A DNA stretch of 6,818 nucleotides from Clostridia bacterium. Its GTDB lineage: Bacteria > Bacillota_A > Clostridia > Christensenellales > Aristaeellaceae. The translations under genes were made by a program, and so were the position numbers. Below are positions 1 to 6,412 of the stretch, in pieces. The stretch lies in assembly GCA_017481185.1 (NCBI GenBank), contig JAFUPO010000089.1, positions 1 through 6,818 of the forward strand. The letters are read 5' to 3'. Positions within the stretch are counted from its first letter, which is position 1. Every line of letters begins with the position of its first letter. The notes under the pieces are model-generated. The model did no database searches. It had not been told where the DNA came from and was given only the letters and a program-made list of their open reading frames with translations.

Positions 1-2
1 AC

Positions 3-269
3 GAGGGCCAGGAGCCCCGGCAAGCACAAGAAGGGGAGGATCCTTGCCACCAGGAGATGCTGACCACGCCGCGAAAGGTGAAGCCTATGGAGGGCGTTGA
101 TCCCTGCCATGGGTCTATGTTTCAACGGCCTGAAAGGATTCATGCAGATGAGGAGGAAGCCCCAGCCCCTTGGAAGCCTGATCTGAGCCGCGAGGGCCTT
201 TGGCAGGCCGTGGTGATGCAGGAGGTGCTCACCCGCCCTGGCCAGCGGCAAAGGAGGTTTATTCGTTGA
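3..269 (+). CDS. C-terminal part of an unrecognised ORF, cut by the left edge
   Basis: A frame is open from the left edge to a TGA at 267-269, giving about 88 visible residues. I do not recognise the protein. It is polar, rich in Pro, Glu and Arg, and has no membrane segment. The motif DPCH occurs twice, at 39-50 and 99-110, exactly 20 residues apart. The end is a short amphipathic stretch (GLWQAVVMQEVL) followed by a basic tail. Reasons to think it is real: its stop overlaps the TTG start of the response regulator in the four bases TTGA, as in translationally coupled pairs, and no other frame explains this stretch. The ATG at 57 has no well-spaced ribosome site, so the true start is probably outside the window. 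It does not resemble the ATPase end of a histidine kinase, so it is not an obvious partner for the regulator. It could still be a chance open frame. Confidence 0.5.
   Translation, partial: EGQEPRQAQEGEDPCHQEMLTTPRKVKPMEGVDPCHGSMFQRPERIHADEEEAPAPWKPDLSREGLWQAVVMQEVLTRPGQRQRRFIR
251..257 (+). promoter_or_regulatory. Ribosome binding site that fixes a TTG start
   Basis: AAGGAGG lies 8 bases before the TTG at 266-268. No comparable site precedes the in-frame ATG at 200. This spacing decides the start of the response regulator. Confidence 0.85.
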
Positions 270-1015
270 CGGATATTCGTGTTGCTCTGGCAGATGATGA
301 CCAGGGGATGCGCACGATTATGCGCAAGATGATAGCTAAGGTTGATGGCTTTACCCTGGTTGGCGAGACTGACAATGGCCTGGATCTGATGAAGCTGGTG
401 GAGGAGAAGCGCCCCCAGGTGGTTTTTCTGGATGTGGAAATGCCTGGCATGACCGGCGTAGAATGTGCCCGGATCATTCAGGATACGGATCCGGCCACGG
501 TGCTTATCTTTGCCACGGCCCATGACCAATATATGGGCGATGCCTTTGAGGTTTACGCTTTTGATTATCTGATCAAGCCTTTCAAGGTGGAGCGGGTGAT
601 AAAAACCCTGGAAAGGGCCCGCGACCGCATTGCCCGGCTGGATGAGAAGCCTTTGCCTCCCATTAAGCCGATGAATCGAGCCACAGCGGGCAGGTTGATG
701 CTCCACCATCGGGAGGGCGTTAGCTTTGTAAATATGGCAGATATTTTGCTGATTCAGCGGGAGAATCGCTCTACGGTGATCTATACCGCGGGAGGGGGTC
801 GGTTCGTAACCAGTGATTCCCTAGGGGAAACGGAGGCGCGGCTGGATCCTAATGTGTTTTTTCGAGGCCACAAAAGCTATATCATCAATTTGAATCAGAT
901 TGATAATATAACCCCCTATGGTCGATGGACCTATGTGGTCAGGCTAAATGGCACGCAGCAGGATGCGCTGATTACTCATGAGAAATACGAAGAGCTGGAG
1001 CGGATGTTTGCTTGA
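266..1015 (+). CDS. LytTR-family response regulator (LytR/AlgR type)
   Basis: A two-component response regulator of 249 residues that should bind DNA when phosphorylated. The receiver domain (about residues 4-120) has the acidic cluster D10-D12, phosphoacceptor D56 in FLDVEMPG, the switch Thr T84 in FATAH, and K104 in DYLIKPF. The LytTR DNA-binding domain (about 143-248) shows the family pattern FFRGHKSYIINL at 198-209. The length is typical of the family. I choose the TTG at 266 because an ideal AAGGAGG sits 8 bases upstream and the protein then begins directly at the first receiver strand. The longer reading from ATG 200 adds 22 residues with no domain. No histidine kinase is visible, so the partner is either upstream of the window or encoded elsewhere. 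LytTR regulators often control cell-wall, transport or competence genes; the target here is unknown. A terminator follows immediately. Confidence 0.95.
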   Translation: MTDIRVALADDDQGMRTIMRKMIAKVDGFTLVGETDNGLDLMKLVEEKRPQVVFLDVEMPGMTGVECARIIQDTDPATVLIFATAHDQYMGDAFEVYAFDYLIKPFKVERVIKTLERARDRIARLDEKPLPPIKPMNRATAGRLMLHHREGVSFVNMADILLIQRENRSTVIYTAGGGRFVTSDSLGETEARLDPNVFFRGHKSYIINLNQIDNITPYGRWTYVVRLNGTQQDALITHEKYEELERMFA

Positions 1016-1019
1016 GGCT

Positions 1020-1054
1020 GGAAAGGACGGTTAAAATCGTCCTTTCCCTTTTTT
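1020..1054 (+). terminator. Intrinsic terminator after the response regulator gene
   Basis: A perfect 10-bp stem, GGAAAGGACG (1020-1029) with CGTCCTTTCC (1038-1047), has an 8-base loop and is followed by C and a run of T (1049-1054). It starts 5 bases after the stop codon and separates this unit from rex. Confidence 0.93.
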
Positions 1055-1064
1055 AGCCATTTTT

Positions 1065-1094
1065 TTGACAAAACACCTCCAAAGGTGCTATAAT
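1065..1094 (+). promoter_or_regulatory. Consensus sigma-A-type promoter for rex
   Basis: The -35 is a perfect TTGACA at 1065-1070. The -10 is a perfect TATAAT at 1089-1094, preceded by TGC, so it is also an extended -10. The spacer is 18 bases. Transcription should start near 1101, leaving a leader of about 55 bases before rex. Inside the spacer is a small inverted repeat, CACCT (1074-1078) and AGGTG (1083-1087), which could be a protein-binding site. A promoter this close to consensus would be expected to need repression. Confidence 0.92.
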
Positions 1095-1103
1095 TAAAAA
1101 CAA

Positions 1104-1119
1104 TTTACACTCATGTAAA
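1104..1119 (+). promoter_or_regulatory. Candidate operator: TTTACA-N4-TGTAAA palindrome at the rex start site
   Basis: A perfect inverted repeat with 6-base arms and a 4-base centre (CTCA) begins about 10 bases after the -10, so a bound protein would block RNA polymerase. The arm geometry (6-4-6) resembles Rex sites, but the sequence departs from the usual clostridial TTGTTAA-N4-TTAACAA form. Autoregulation by Rex is plausible, not shown. The TetR protein at the end of the unit is another possible ligand. Confidence 0.5.
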
Positions 1120-1156
1120 GTGGCTGCGGGGCAGCTGCGATAAGGAGGCGTTTTCC

Positions 1157-1789
1157 ATGGCAGGCTATGTGTCGGAAGCGGTCATTAAACGGCTGCCAGG
1201 ATATTACCGGCATTTGAGAGAACTTGAAGCGGCTGGGGTGACCCAGATCTCTTCACAGGAGTTGGGACGGCGGATGCAGCTCACAGCATCTCAGATCCGT
1301 CAGGACATCAACTGCTTTGGCGGATTCGGCCGTCAGGGTTATGGGTATAAAGTATCGGAGCTCAAGGGCCATATCGGTGAGATCCTGGGCTTGAATCGTT
1401 CTCATAAAATGATTATTGTGGGCGCAGGCAACATCGGCAGCGCCGTAGCCAGCTATCCCACCTTCTCCCGCGAGGGATTTACCACCAAGGCGATCTTTGA
1501 CGTGGATCCTGAAAAGGTAGGAACCCAGGTGGGCGGCCTAACCATTCAGAATGTGTCTGCCTTGGAAGAATACCTGGATAAGAACAAGGTGGACATCGCT
1601 GTAATCGCCGTGCCGGCGGGAGATGCCCAGGGCCTGATGAATACCCTGGCGGCCAAGGGTGTGCGTGGCATATGGAACTTTGCGCCTACGGATCTGCGCC
1701 CTCCGGAGGGCGTGGTTTCTGTCAATGTGCATCTGAGCGATACCCTTCAGATTCTATCCTACAAAATGCTGCATCGGGACGAACTGTGA
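1157..1789 (+). CDS. rex: Redox-sensing transcriptional repressor Rex
   Basis: Rex is a homodimeric repressor that reads the NADH/NAD+ ratio. It releases DNA when NADH binds, and it controls fermentation, NADH reoxidation and respiration genes. The protein is 210 residues, the usual length. Residues 1-80 form the N-terminal winged helix, with the conserved stretch SQIRQDINCFGGFGRQGYGY at 45-64. The Rossmann domain follows, with GAGNIG at 89-94 in IIVGAGNIGSAV and the acidic D115 at the end of the next strand (AIFDVDPEKVG). The C-terminal helix SYKMLHRDEL is the swapped dimer helix of the family. The start is firm: AAGGAGG lies 8 bases before the ATG. It is the first gene after a consensus promoter and is followed by vanW and a TetR gene on the same strand. 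All key residues I can check are intact. Confidence 0.97.
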   Translation: MAGYVSEAVIKRLPGYYRHLRELEAAGVTQISSQELGRRMQLTASQIRQDINCFGGFGRQGYGYKVSELKGHIGEILGLNRSHKMIIVGAGNIGSAVASYPTFSREGFTTKAIFDVDPEKVGTQVGGLTIQNVSALEEYLDKNKVDIAVIAVPAGDAQGLMNTLAAKGVRGIWNFAPTDLRPPEGVVSVNVHLSDTLQILSYKMLHRDEL

Positions 1790-1797
1790 ACAAAAAC

Positions 1798-1852
1798 AGC
1801 TCCCTTGAGCGTTTGATGGATAGAAGAGGCCATCATCGGAGATAAAGGAGCT
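1798..1852 (+). promoter_or_regulatory. Possible leader structure covering the vanW ribosome site
   Basis: In the 69-base rex-vanW gap two nested stems can form. The outer is AGCTCC (1798-1803) with GGAGCT (1847-1852); the inner is TGATGG (1814-1819) with CCATCA (1830-1835). The outer right arm overlaps the vanW ribosome site AAAGGAG (1844-1850). There is no T-tract, so it is not a terminator. The outer stem is only 6 bp closing a large loop, so its stability is uncertain. Confidence 0.35.
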
Positions 1853-1858
1853 TGTGGA

Positions 1859-3580
1859 ATGGAACGAACCCCTTCCAATCAGGAACACCCCCGCACGGCC
1901 CGGGTGGTTAAGGCGCGCAATCCGGCGGAGCAAAGGGATTACCCCAACCCGGGAAAGCAGCCGATTCGCCGAGTGCAGCCGCGCAGGGAAGAAGTGTACT
2001 ATGAGCCGCCATACCGGGAGGATAATTGGGGTCGGGATTGGGAGGCGGAGCAGCCTTACAGCCCCTCTGACCGGGAATTGATATACCCCAAGAAAAAAGG
2101 GCATCCGGTTCTCTGCGGTGTCGTTATTTTTGTTTGCTGCGTCCTCCTGGCCAGTTTGGTGATCCTTTTATCACCCCAGCTAATGGATGTTTATTGGCGG
2201 GATATGCCCAATATCGGCTTCGTTAGCGGAAATCTGATGATTTACGATGATGAAACAGCTGCCGATTATCAGCAGATGCGTCAGTATATGGCGGAGGATG
2301 TGATCTTTCCCGGCGTATGGGTGGATGGTATTCACGTGGGCGGCATGACCCTGGATGAGGCGCGGCAAGCCTTGAGCCAGCAGAGCGAACAGGCTGCGGG
2401 CAGCTTTAGCGTAACGGTGAACATCGGCAATATGTCCTGGACCATTGATTCCAGCCGTGTTCCGCTCGAACGGAATGTGGAAAGGGTGCTGGCTCAGGCC
2501 TATGCTCAGGGGCGGCAAAATACCCTGGCAGATACCCTGGCCACGAAGCAAACGCCTCTTAAAGCCCGCTACAACGCGGCTATGGCGCTGCGTAGCCACC
2601 CCGTATCCCTCTATACTGAAATGACCTATGACCAGGCCAAGGTGCGCGAATTAACAGACTCTATTGTGGCCTATATCAACAGGGATGCGCAGGATGCGGC
2701 GGTTGCTTCTTTCAACTTTGCCAACCGAACCTTTACCTTTACGGATGAATCTTACGGCGTCTATGTGGATGGGGATGAACTGTATAAACAGGTGATTGCA
2801 AAGCTGGATGCCAAGGCCTACGGCAGCGTTTTGACCTTTGAGCCTACGGTGGTAACGCCCAAGCATACCAAGGTGGAATTGATGAACAATTATAAGCTCA
2901 TCTCTTCCTTTACCACGGAAACCACCAGCAATAAAAACCGCAACACCAATATTGATCTGTCAGCTAAGGCGATCAATGGCATGACGGTGATGCCTGGCGA
3001 AACCTTCTCCTTTAATGAGGCCACTGGCCAGCGCACGGCGGAAAAGGGCTATAAGCCGGCGGCTGCCATCGCTGGCGGGCAAAGCGTTGATGAAATCGGC
3101 GGCGGCGTATGCCAGACCTCTGGCACCCTGTTCAACGCCGTGGCCCGGGCTGATCTTGAAATCGTTTACCGCAGCCCCCATGCCTGGCCCAGCACCTATG
3201 TTGAAAAAGGTATGGACGCTACGGTGAACTGGCCTAACCTTGATTTTAAATTTAAAAATAATAAGGATACACCCATCTTTATCGTGTCATACTATGCAGA
3301 CCGCAAGGTCACCTGCGAGATCTATGGCCTGAGCCTGGGCAGCGGTGTTTCGGTTGATTTGGAAAGCAAAGTTACTCGAACCATTGATCCGCCCAGCGGC
3401 ATCAACTATGTTTTAAATACCAGTCTGACGCCCGGCACCAGCAAGGAAACGGTGAAGGCGCGCACGGGTTACGTGGTGGAAACCTACAAGATTTGGTACC
3501 AAAACGGCCAGGAGGTTTCACGGGAGCTTTTATGCACCTCTAACTATAAGGCGTATCAGCGGACGATTGAATATAATTGA
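1859..3580 (+). CDS. Membrane-anchored VanW family protein with PG-binding-like repeats
   Basis: A 573-residue envelope protein. Residues 1-80 form a Pro/Arg/Glu-rich, probably disordered cytoplasmic tail. About 84-104 is one transmembrane segment (VLCGVVIFVCCVLLASLVILL), and the rest should be outside. Around 152-330 are two stretches resembling the PG_binding_4/YoaR-type region found in front of VanW domains, including PGVWVDGIHVGGMTLDEA at 151-168. The VanW domain spans about 347-490, with the hallmark EIGGGVCQTSGTLF (412-425, C418) and H441, Y447 and the GMDATV motif (451-456). The end (about 525-573) looks like a G5-type domain (GYVVETYKIWYQNGQEV). AAAGGAG lies 8 bases before the ATG. 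Despite its name, the VanW family is widespread in species without vancomycin resistance, and no vanHAX-type genes are here. The biochemical activity is unproven; a role at the cell wall is inferred from topology and domains. Confidence 0.92.
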   Translation: MERTPSNQEHPRTARVVKARNPAEQRDYPNPGKQPIRRVQPRREEVYYEPPYREDNWGRDWEAEQPYSPSDRELIYPKKKGHPVLCGVVIFVCCVLLASLVILLSPQLMDVYWRDMPNIGFVSGNLMIYDDETAADYQQMRQYMAEDVIFPGVWVDGIHVGGMTLDEARQALSQQSEQAAGSFSVTVNIGNMSWTIDSSRVPLERNVERVLAQAYAQGRQNTLADTLATKQTPLKARYNAAMALRSHPVSLYTEMTYDQAKVRELTDSIVAYINRDAQDAAVASFNFANRTFTFTDESYGVYVDGDELYKQVIAKLDAKAYGSVLTFEPTVVTPKHTKVELMNNYKLISSFTTETTSNKNRNTNIDLSAKAINGMTVMPGETFSFNEATGQRTAEKGYKPAAAIAGGQSVDEIGGGVCQTSGTLFNAVARADLEIVYRSPHAWPSTYVEKGMDATVNWPNLDFKFKNNKDTPIFIVSYYADRKVTCEIYGLSLGSGVSVDLESKVTRTIDPPSGINYVLNTSLTPGTSKETVKARTGYVVETYKIWYQNGQEVSRELLCTSNYKAYQRTIEYN

Positions 3581-3601
3581 TCATGAGGAAAGAGGCGGGC
3601 A

Positions 3602-4300
3602 ATGCGCAAAGGCGATGCAAAGCGGCAGGCCATTTTAGATACGGCGCAGCGGCTGTTCTACCAAAAGGGTTTTGAACAGACCTCTGTGCAGGATATTCTG
3701 GATGTGCTCAAATGCTCTAAAGGCAGCTTTTATCATCATTTCGAAAGCAAGCTTTCGGTTCTGGAGACCCTATGCGATCAGCGGGCTCAGGCGGCGGCGG
3801 ACAAGGCGGCGGCTACCCTGGCCAACTGCCGGGATGCCATGATGAAGATCAACTGCCTGGCATATTATCTTCTTCCCCTGCGAAAGGGCGAAGAACGTTT
3901 CATGTGCCTGCTTTTGCCTCTGAGCGCAACGAAGGAAGGGGTCAGCCTGAGCTATCAGTATGCTCGGGCGTTAACGGAGTGCTTTGAACCCCTCTGGGAT
4001 CGGGTGCTTTATGAAGCAACGGCCCAGGATGTTTGCTATCCTGTTAAGCGAGAGGGCATGAGCCAGGTGGTGCTCCTGCTTTTAAACCAGTGTTGGCAGC
4101 AGATCGCTCAACGGGTGATGGGCTGCATCGGCAGCCAAGACCCTATTGAGCCGGGAGATTTGCTCCCCATCCTGGATCTGTATCGCAGCAGTATTGAGCG
4201 GCTGCTGGACGCGCCTTTTGGCTCTGTGGAGCTGATGGACCTGGAGGAAATGAGCCAGGTTTGCACCCAGGTGCTGAACAAGCTTCGAATGGAAGCATAA
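3602..4300 (+). CDS. TetR/AcrR family transcriptional regulator, cysteine-rich
   Basis: A 232-residue protein with a TetR-type N-terminal DNA-binding domain: helix 1 in ILDTAQRLFYQKGFEQTSVQ (11-30), then the helix-turn-helix at about 28-47 with DILDVLKCSKGSFYHHFESK (31-50), which carries the family pattern KGSFYHHF. The remaining C-terminal domain (about 60-232) should be the all-helical ligand and dimer domain. It matches no named subfamily that I recognise, so the ligand is unknown. Ten cysteines (38, 58, 76, 85, 102, 127, 145, 164, 175, 221) is high for this family, and C38 lies in the recognition region. The gene starts 21 bases after vanW with a weaker AGAGG-type ribosome site, so it is probably cotranscribed with rex and vanW. 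It may regulate its own unit, but this is a guess. Confidence 0.92.
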   Translation: MRKGDAKRQAILDTAQRLFYQKGFEQTSVQDILDVLKCSKGSFYHHFESKLSVLETLCDQRAQAAADKAAATLANCRDAMMKINCLAYYLLPLRKGEERFMCLLLPLSATKEGVSLSYQYARALTECFEPLWDRVLYEATAQDVCYPVKREGMSQVVLLLLNQCWQQIAQRVMGCIGSQDPIEPGDLLPILDLYRSSIERLLDAPFGSVELMDLEEMSQVCTQVLNKLRMEA

Positions 4301-4301
4301 T

Positions 4302-4340
4302 AAAAACTCCTGCCAGCTTAGCGGCTGACAGGAGTTTTTT
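4302..4340. terminator. Bidirectional terminator between convergent genes
   Basis: An 11-bp stem, AAAAACTCCTG (4302-4312) with CAGGAGTTTTT (4329-4339), extends inward after a single mismatch through CAGC (4314-4317) and GCTG (4324-4327), with loop TTAGCG. A T-run ends it on the plus strand, and the A-run on the left supplies a T-run for the minus strand. It starts 2 bases after the TetR stop and sits 11 bases before the phosphodiesterase stop, so it can end both units. Confidence 0.93.
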
Positions 4341-4350
4341 GTTGCGTACT

Positions 4351-5073
4351 TTAGGAGAGGGAGGCGCTTTCAAGGGCGGCGAACAGCTTATCAGGAAAAT
4401 TTACGGTCATGCCTTCACCGTCAAGAGAAAGGGCCTTTTTCATCAGGTCTTCATTTTTAATACCCCAGAAGCGTACGGAGAAGCCGCGAGATTTTGCCAG
4501 CGCCACCTCTGATGCGTTGGTCAGGCTGATGTCGGGGCAGATCTGCTCGATACGGTGCCACTCAAGCAGATTCAGCACCTCATCGCTGATGCGATAGGTC
4601 AGATACCCGATTTTGGCCTGTTGGCTGCACTGGCGCAGGGCCACGATGCTCTCCCAAAGGAAGGAGGTGAAGATTACGTGGCTGTTTTGAGCGTATTGCT
4701 CAACCAGACGAATAGAATCCTCCTCAACGCCAGCTTGCTTGATCTCCAGGGAAAGGTGAAGCCCTTTATTGCCAAAGTAACGCAGAAAATCTTCAAGGGT
4801 CACGATCCGCTCGTTTGCGTAGGCGGGGCCCATGAAACGGCCAAAGTCCATCCGGGCAAGTTCATCGTAGGTGAAATCGCTGATGCTGCCTTTCGTACCG
4901 ACGATCCGCTCCAGCGTATCGTCATGGAATAGCACAAGCTTTCCATCGCGGGTTCGCTGAATATCGGTTTCAATACCGTTAGCTCCCATTTCGAGACCCT
5001 GATAAAAGGCTCTGAGGGTATTTTCGGGAGCATAGGAGCTGGCGCCGCGATGAGCGTAGTTAATGTAGGTCAT
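4351..5073 (-). CDS. ugpQ: Glycerophosphodiester phosphodiesterase (GDPD family)
   Basis: This enzyme hydrolyses glycerophosphodiesters, the deacylated phospholipid headgroups, to sn-glycerol-3-phosphate and an alcohol. The protein is 240 residues, the size of the short cytoplasmic UgpQ-type enzymes. The catalytic landmarks are intact: H8-R9-G10, the APENT motif (16-19 with E17, N18), E35 and D37 in GIETDIQ, the DGKLVLFHDD region with H50 as the second catalytic histidine, and E110/K112 in LSLEIKQ. The TIM-barrel end includes FWGIKNEDLM. There is no signal peptide, so it acts in the cytoplasm on imported substrate, unlike secreted GlpQ enzymes. GGAAGGAA upstream gives a ribosome site about 9-11 bases before the ATG. 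It is the last gene after the binding-protein gene, on the same strand with a 73-base gap. This places it in a Ugp-type operon and supports its substrate class. Confidence 0.93.
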   Translation of the reverse strand: MTYINYAHRGASSYAPENTLRAFYQGLEMGANGIETDIQRTRDGKLVLFHDDTLERIVGTKGSISDFTYDELARMDFGRFMGPAYANERIVTLEDFLRYFGNKGLHLSLEIKQAGVEEDSIRLVEQYAQNSHVIFTSFLWESIVALRQCSQQAKIGYLTYRISDEVLNLLEWHRIEQICPDISLTNASEVALAKSRGFSVRFWGIKNEDLMKKALSLDGEGMTVNFPDKLFAALESASLS

Positions 5074-5113
5074 GACTGAATTTTCCTTCCAAAATAGTGA
5101 TGAGATTTCTTGT

Positions 5114-5133
5114 GGGGGCGCTTGCGCGCCCCC
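5114..5133 (-). other. GC-only stem-loop between binding-protein gene and phosphodiesterase gene
   Basis: A perfect 8-bp GC stem, GGGGGCGC (5114-5121) with GCGCCCCC (5126-5133), has a 4-base loop and starts 13 bases after the binding-protein stop on the minus strand. The transcript continues ACAAGAAATC, with no T-run, so it is not a standard terminator. Such hairpins often protect the upstream mRNA from 3' exonucleases or reduce read-through. Confidence 0.65.
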
Positions 5134-5146
5134 GGATGCCTTGAGC

Positions 5147-6388
5147 TTAATAGAACATCATATACTCATCAACGACGACCTGGAAATCCTTCAGTGCCTG
5201 GGCAATATCCATATCAGGATCAGCCTCGATTTCAGAAACCAGGGTCAGCATTTCGTTCCAGATGATGGAATCGGCGGGATGCACGCTCTGGCCCTGGATG
5301 TAGTCCACCATATCCAGGATGGTCTTCCAGGTGGGATCAGCCAAGCGCTCGGTGACCAGGGGGCTCTCAAAGTGAGCCTTGGTGCAGGGCAGATAGCCGC
5401 GTTCCATGGTGGTCTTGGAGAAGGGTTCGGGGGAGATCATGTACTGGATGAACTTCCAGGCAGCCTCCTGCTTTTCAGGGGTGGAGGCGAAGATGGCCAG
5501 ACCGTTGCCGCCGATGGACACATCCTGCGTATCCTCAGCAGGGAAGAAAGCGATCTCATAGTCGAACTTGCCGTTTACCAGTTCCTCAATGGCGGAAACG
5601 GAAGCGCAGGTAGTGAAGAAGAACAGCAGGTTGCCATTGGCAAAGTCCTGGCGGTAGGTGGCGTGCTGGTTGGCGGGCATCACGCCATCCTTGACCATCT
5701 TGGCAAAGGCGGTCAGCACTTCTAGGGTCTCGGGGGTATCCACCTTGGCGTTGCCGTTTTCATCCAGCAGAGAGCCGCCGAACTCCCAAATCAGCGTCTG
5801 CACATACCAGGGGTAGTCGGTAGCCATATTGAAGCCATAGATGTCGGTCACGCCGTCACCATTGGTGTCCTTCACAGCCTTGGCGGCGGATTCCATCATC
5901 TCGGTAAAGGTCTTGGGAACCTCCAGGCCCAGTTCCTTGAGCATGGTGGCATTGTAATGCAGGATCGGGATGCTGCTCTGGAAGGGAGCGGCCATACGCT
6001 TGTCCTTGTAGGTATAGCGCACCCAGTAACCGTCGATTACGTCAGCCTGCTCTTCTTCGGACATATACTCCTCGATGGGAACCAATACGCCGGCATCGTA
6101 AAGCTGGGGGATGCCGTGACGCTGGCCCACCATGCCAACGGCAGGAAGGGTCTTGGTGTTGATGGCGGAGTTATACTTGGTTACCAGTTCGTCGTAGCTG
6201 GCGCCAACCTGCACCTGCTCGATCTTGATGCCGGGGTTAGCGGCCTCGAAATCAGCGATCTCGGCAGAGAAATCGTCAGAGGTGCGGACCCAGAATTCCA
6301 GGGTGATGGGTTCTTCGGCTGCCAACGCCAGGGGGCAGGCGGAAAGCAGCAGGCACAGCGCCATGAGCAGGGATACCAGTTTTTTCAT
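5147..6388 (-). CDS. ugpB: ABC transporter solute-binding protein, UgpB-like (family 1)
   Basis: An extracytoplasmic binding protein of 413 residues that delivers its ligand to an ABC importer. An N-terminal export signal (1-24) has a KK start and a hydrophobic core. It contains a lipobox-like LSAC at 15-18, which suggests a lipoprotein, but a signal peptidase I site after ALA (about 23/24) is also possible. The mature part follows the family-1 fold: EFWVRTSDDF, FEAANPGIKIE, APFQSSIPILHYNATMLKELGLEVPKT and IGGNGLAIFASTPEKQEAAWKFIQYM, with GYLP at 331-334. Several of these match the UgpB pattern closely. DTNGDGVTD (174-182) is an EF-hand-like loop seen in many Gram-positive members. AAAGGAGG lies 8 bases before the ATG. 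The permease upstream and the phosphodiesterase downstream support glycerol-3-phosphate or a glycerophosphodiester as ligand. A sugar or oligosaccharide cannot be excluded from sequence alone. Confidence 0.88.
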   Translation of the reverse strand: MKKLVSLLMALCLLLSACPLALAAEEPITLEFWVRTSDDFSAEIADFEAANPGIKIEQVQVGASYDELVTKYNSAINTKTLPAVGMVGQRHGIPQLYDAGVLVPIEEYMSEEEQADVIDGYWVRYTYKDKRMAAPFQSSIPILHYNATMLKELGLEVPKTFTEMMESAAKAVKDTNGDGVTDIYGFNMATDYPWYVQTLIWEFGGSLLDENGNAKVDTPETLEVLTAFAKMVKDGVMPANQHATYRQDFANGNLLFFFTTCASVSAIEELVNGKFDYEIAFFPAEDTQDVSIGGNGLAIFASTPEKQEAAWKFIQYMISPEPFSKTTMERGYLPCTKAHFESPLVTERLADPTWKTILDMVDYIQGQSVHPADSIIWNEMLTLVSEIEADPDMDIAQALKDFQVVVDEYMMFY

Positions 6389-6412
6389 GTGGGGTTCCTC
6401 CTTTTGTTATGT

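Noticed and set aside
200..265. ATG at 200 as the start of the response regulator
   Set aside because: It has no well-placed ribosome site and adds 22 residues with no domain, while TTG 266 has AAGGAGG 8 bases upstream and starts at the receiver domain.
140..709. Open frame of 189 codons on the minus strand
   Set aside because: It lies antisense across the response regulator, shows no domain pattern, and is explained by the codon bias of the real gene.
1805..1840. Separate promoter for vanW (TTGAGC with a weak downstream box)
   Set aside because: No acceptable -10 lies at a normal distance, so cotranscription from the rex promoter is simpler.
1859..3580. VanW as evidence of vancomycin resistance
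   Set aside because: VanW-domain proteins are widespread in Gram-positive bacteria, and there is no vanR/S, vanH, D-Ala-D-Lac ligase or vanX gene in the window.
4555..4932. Open frame of 125 codons on the plus strand
   Set aside because: It is antisense to the phosphodiesterase, whose catalytic motifs are intact in the other strand.
5114..5133. GC hairpin as an intrinsic terminator
   Set aside because: There is no T-run after the stem on either strand, and the downstream gene belongs to the same functional unit.
5072..5725. Open frame of 217 codons on the plus strand
   Set aside because: It is antisense to the clearly real binding-protein gene. Its sequence is low-complexity Gly/His-rich shadow with no recognisable family.
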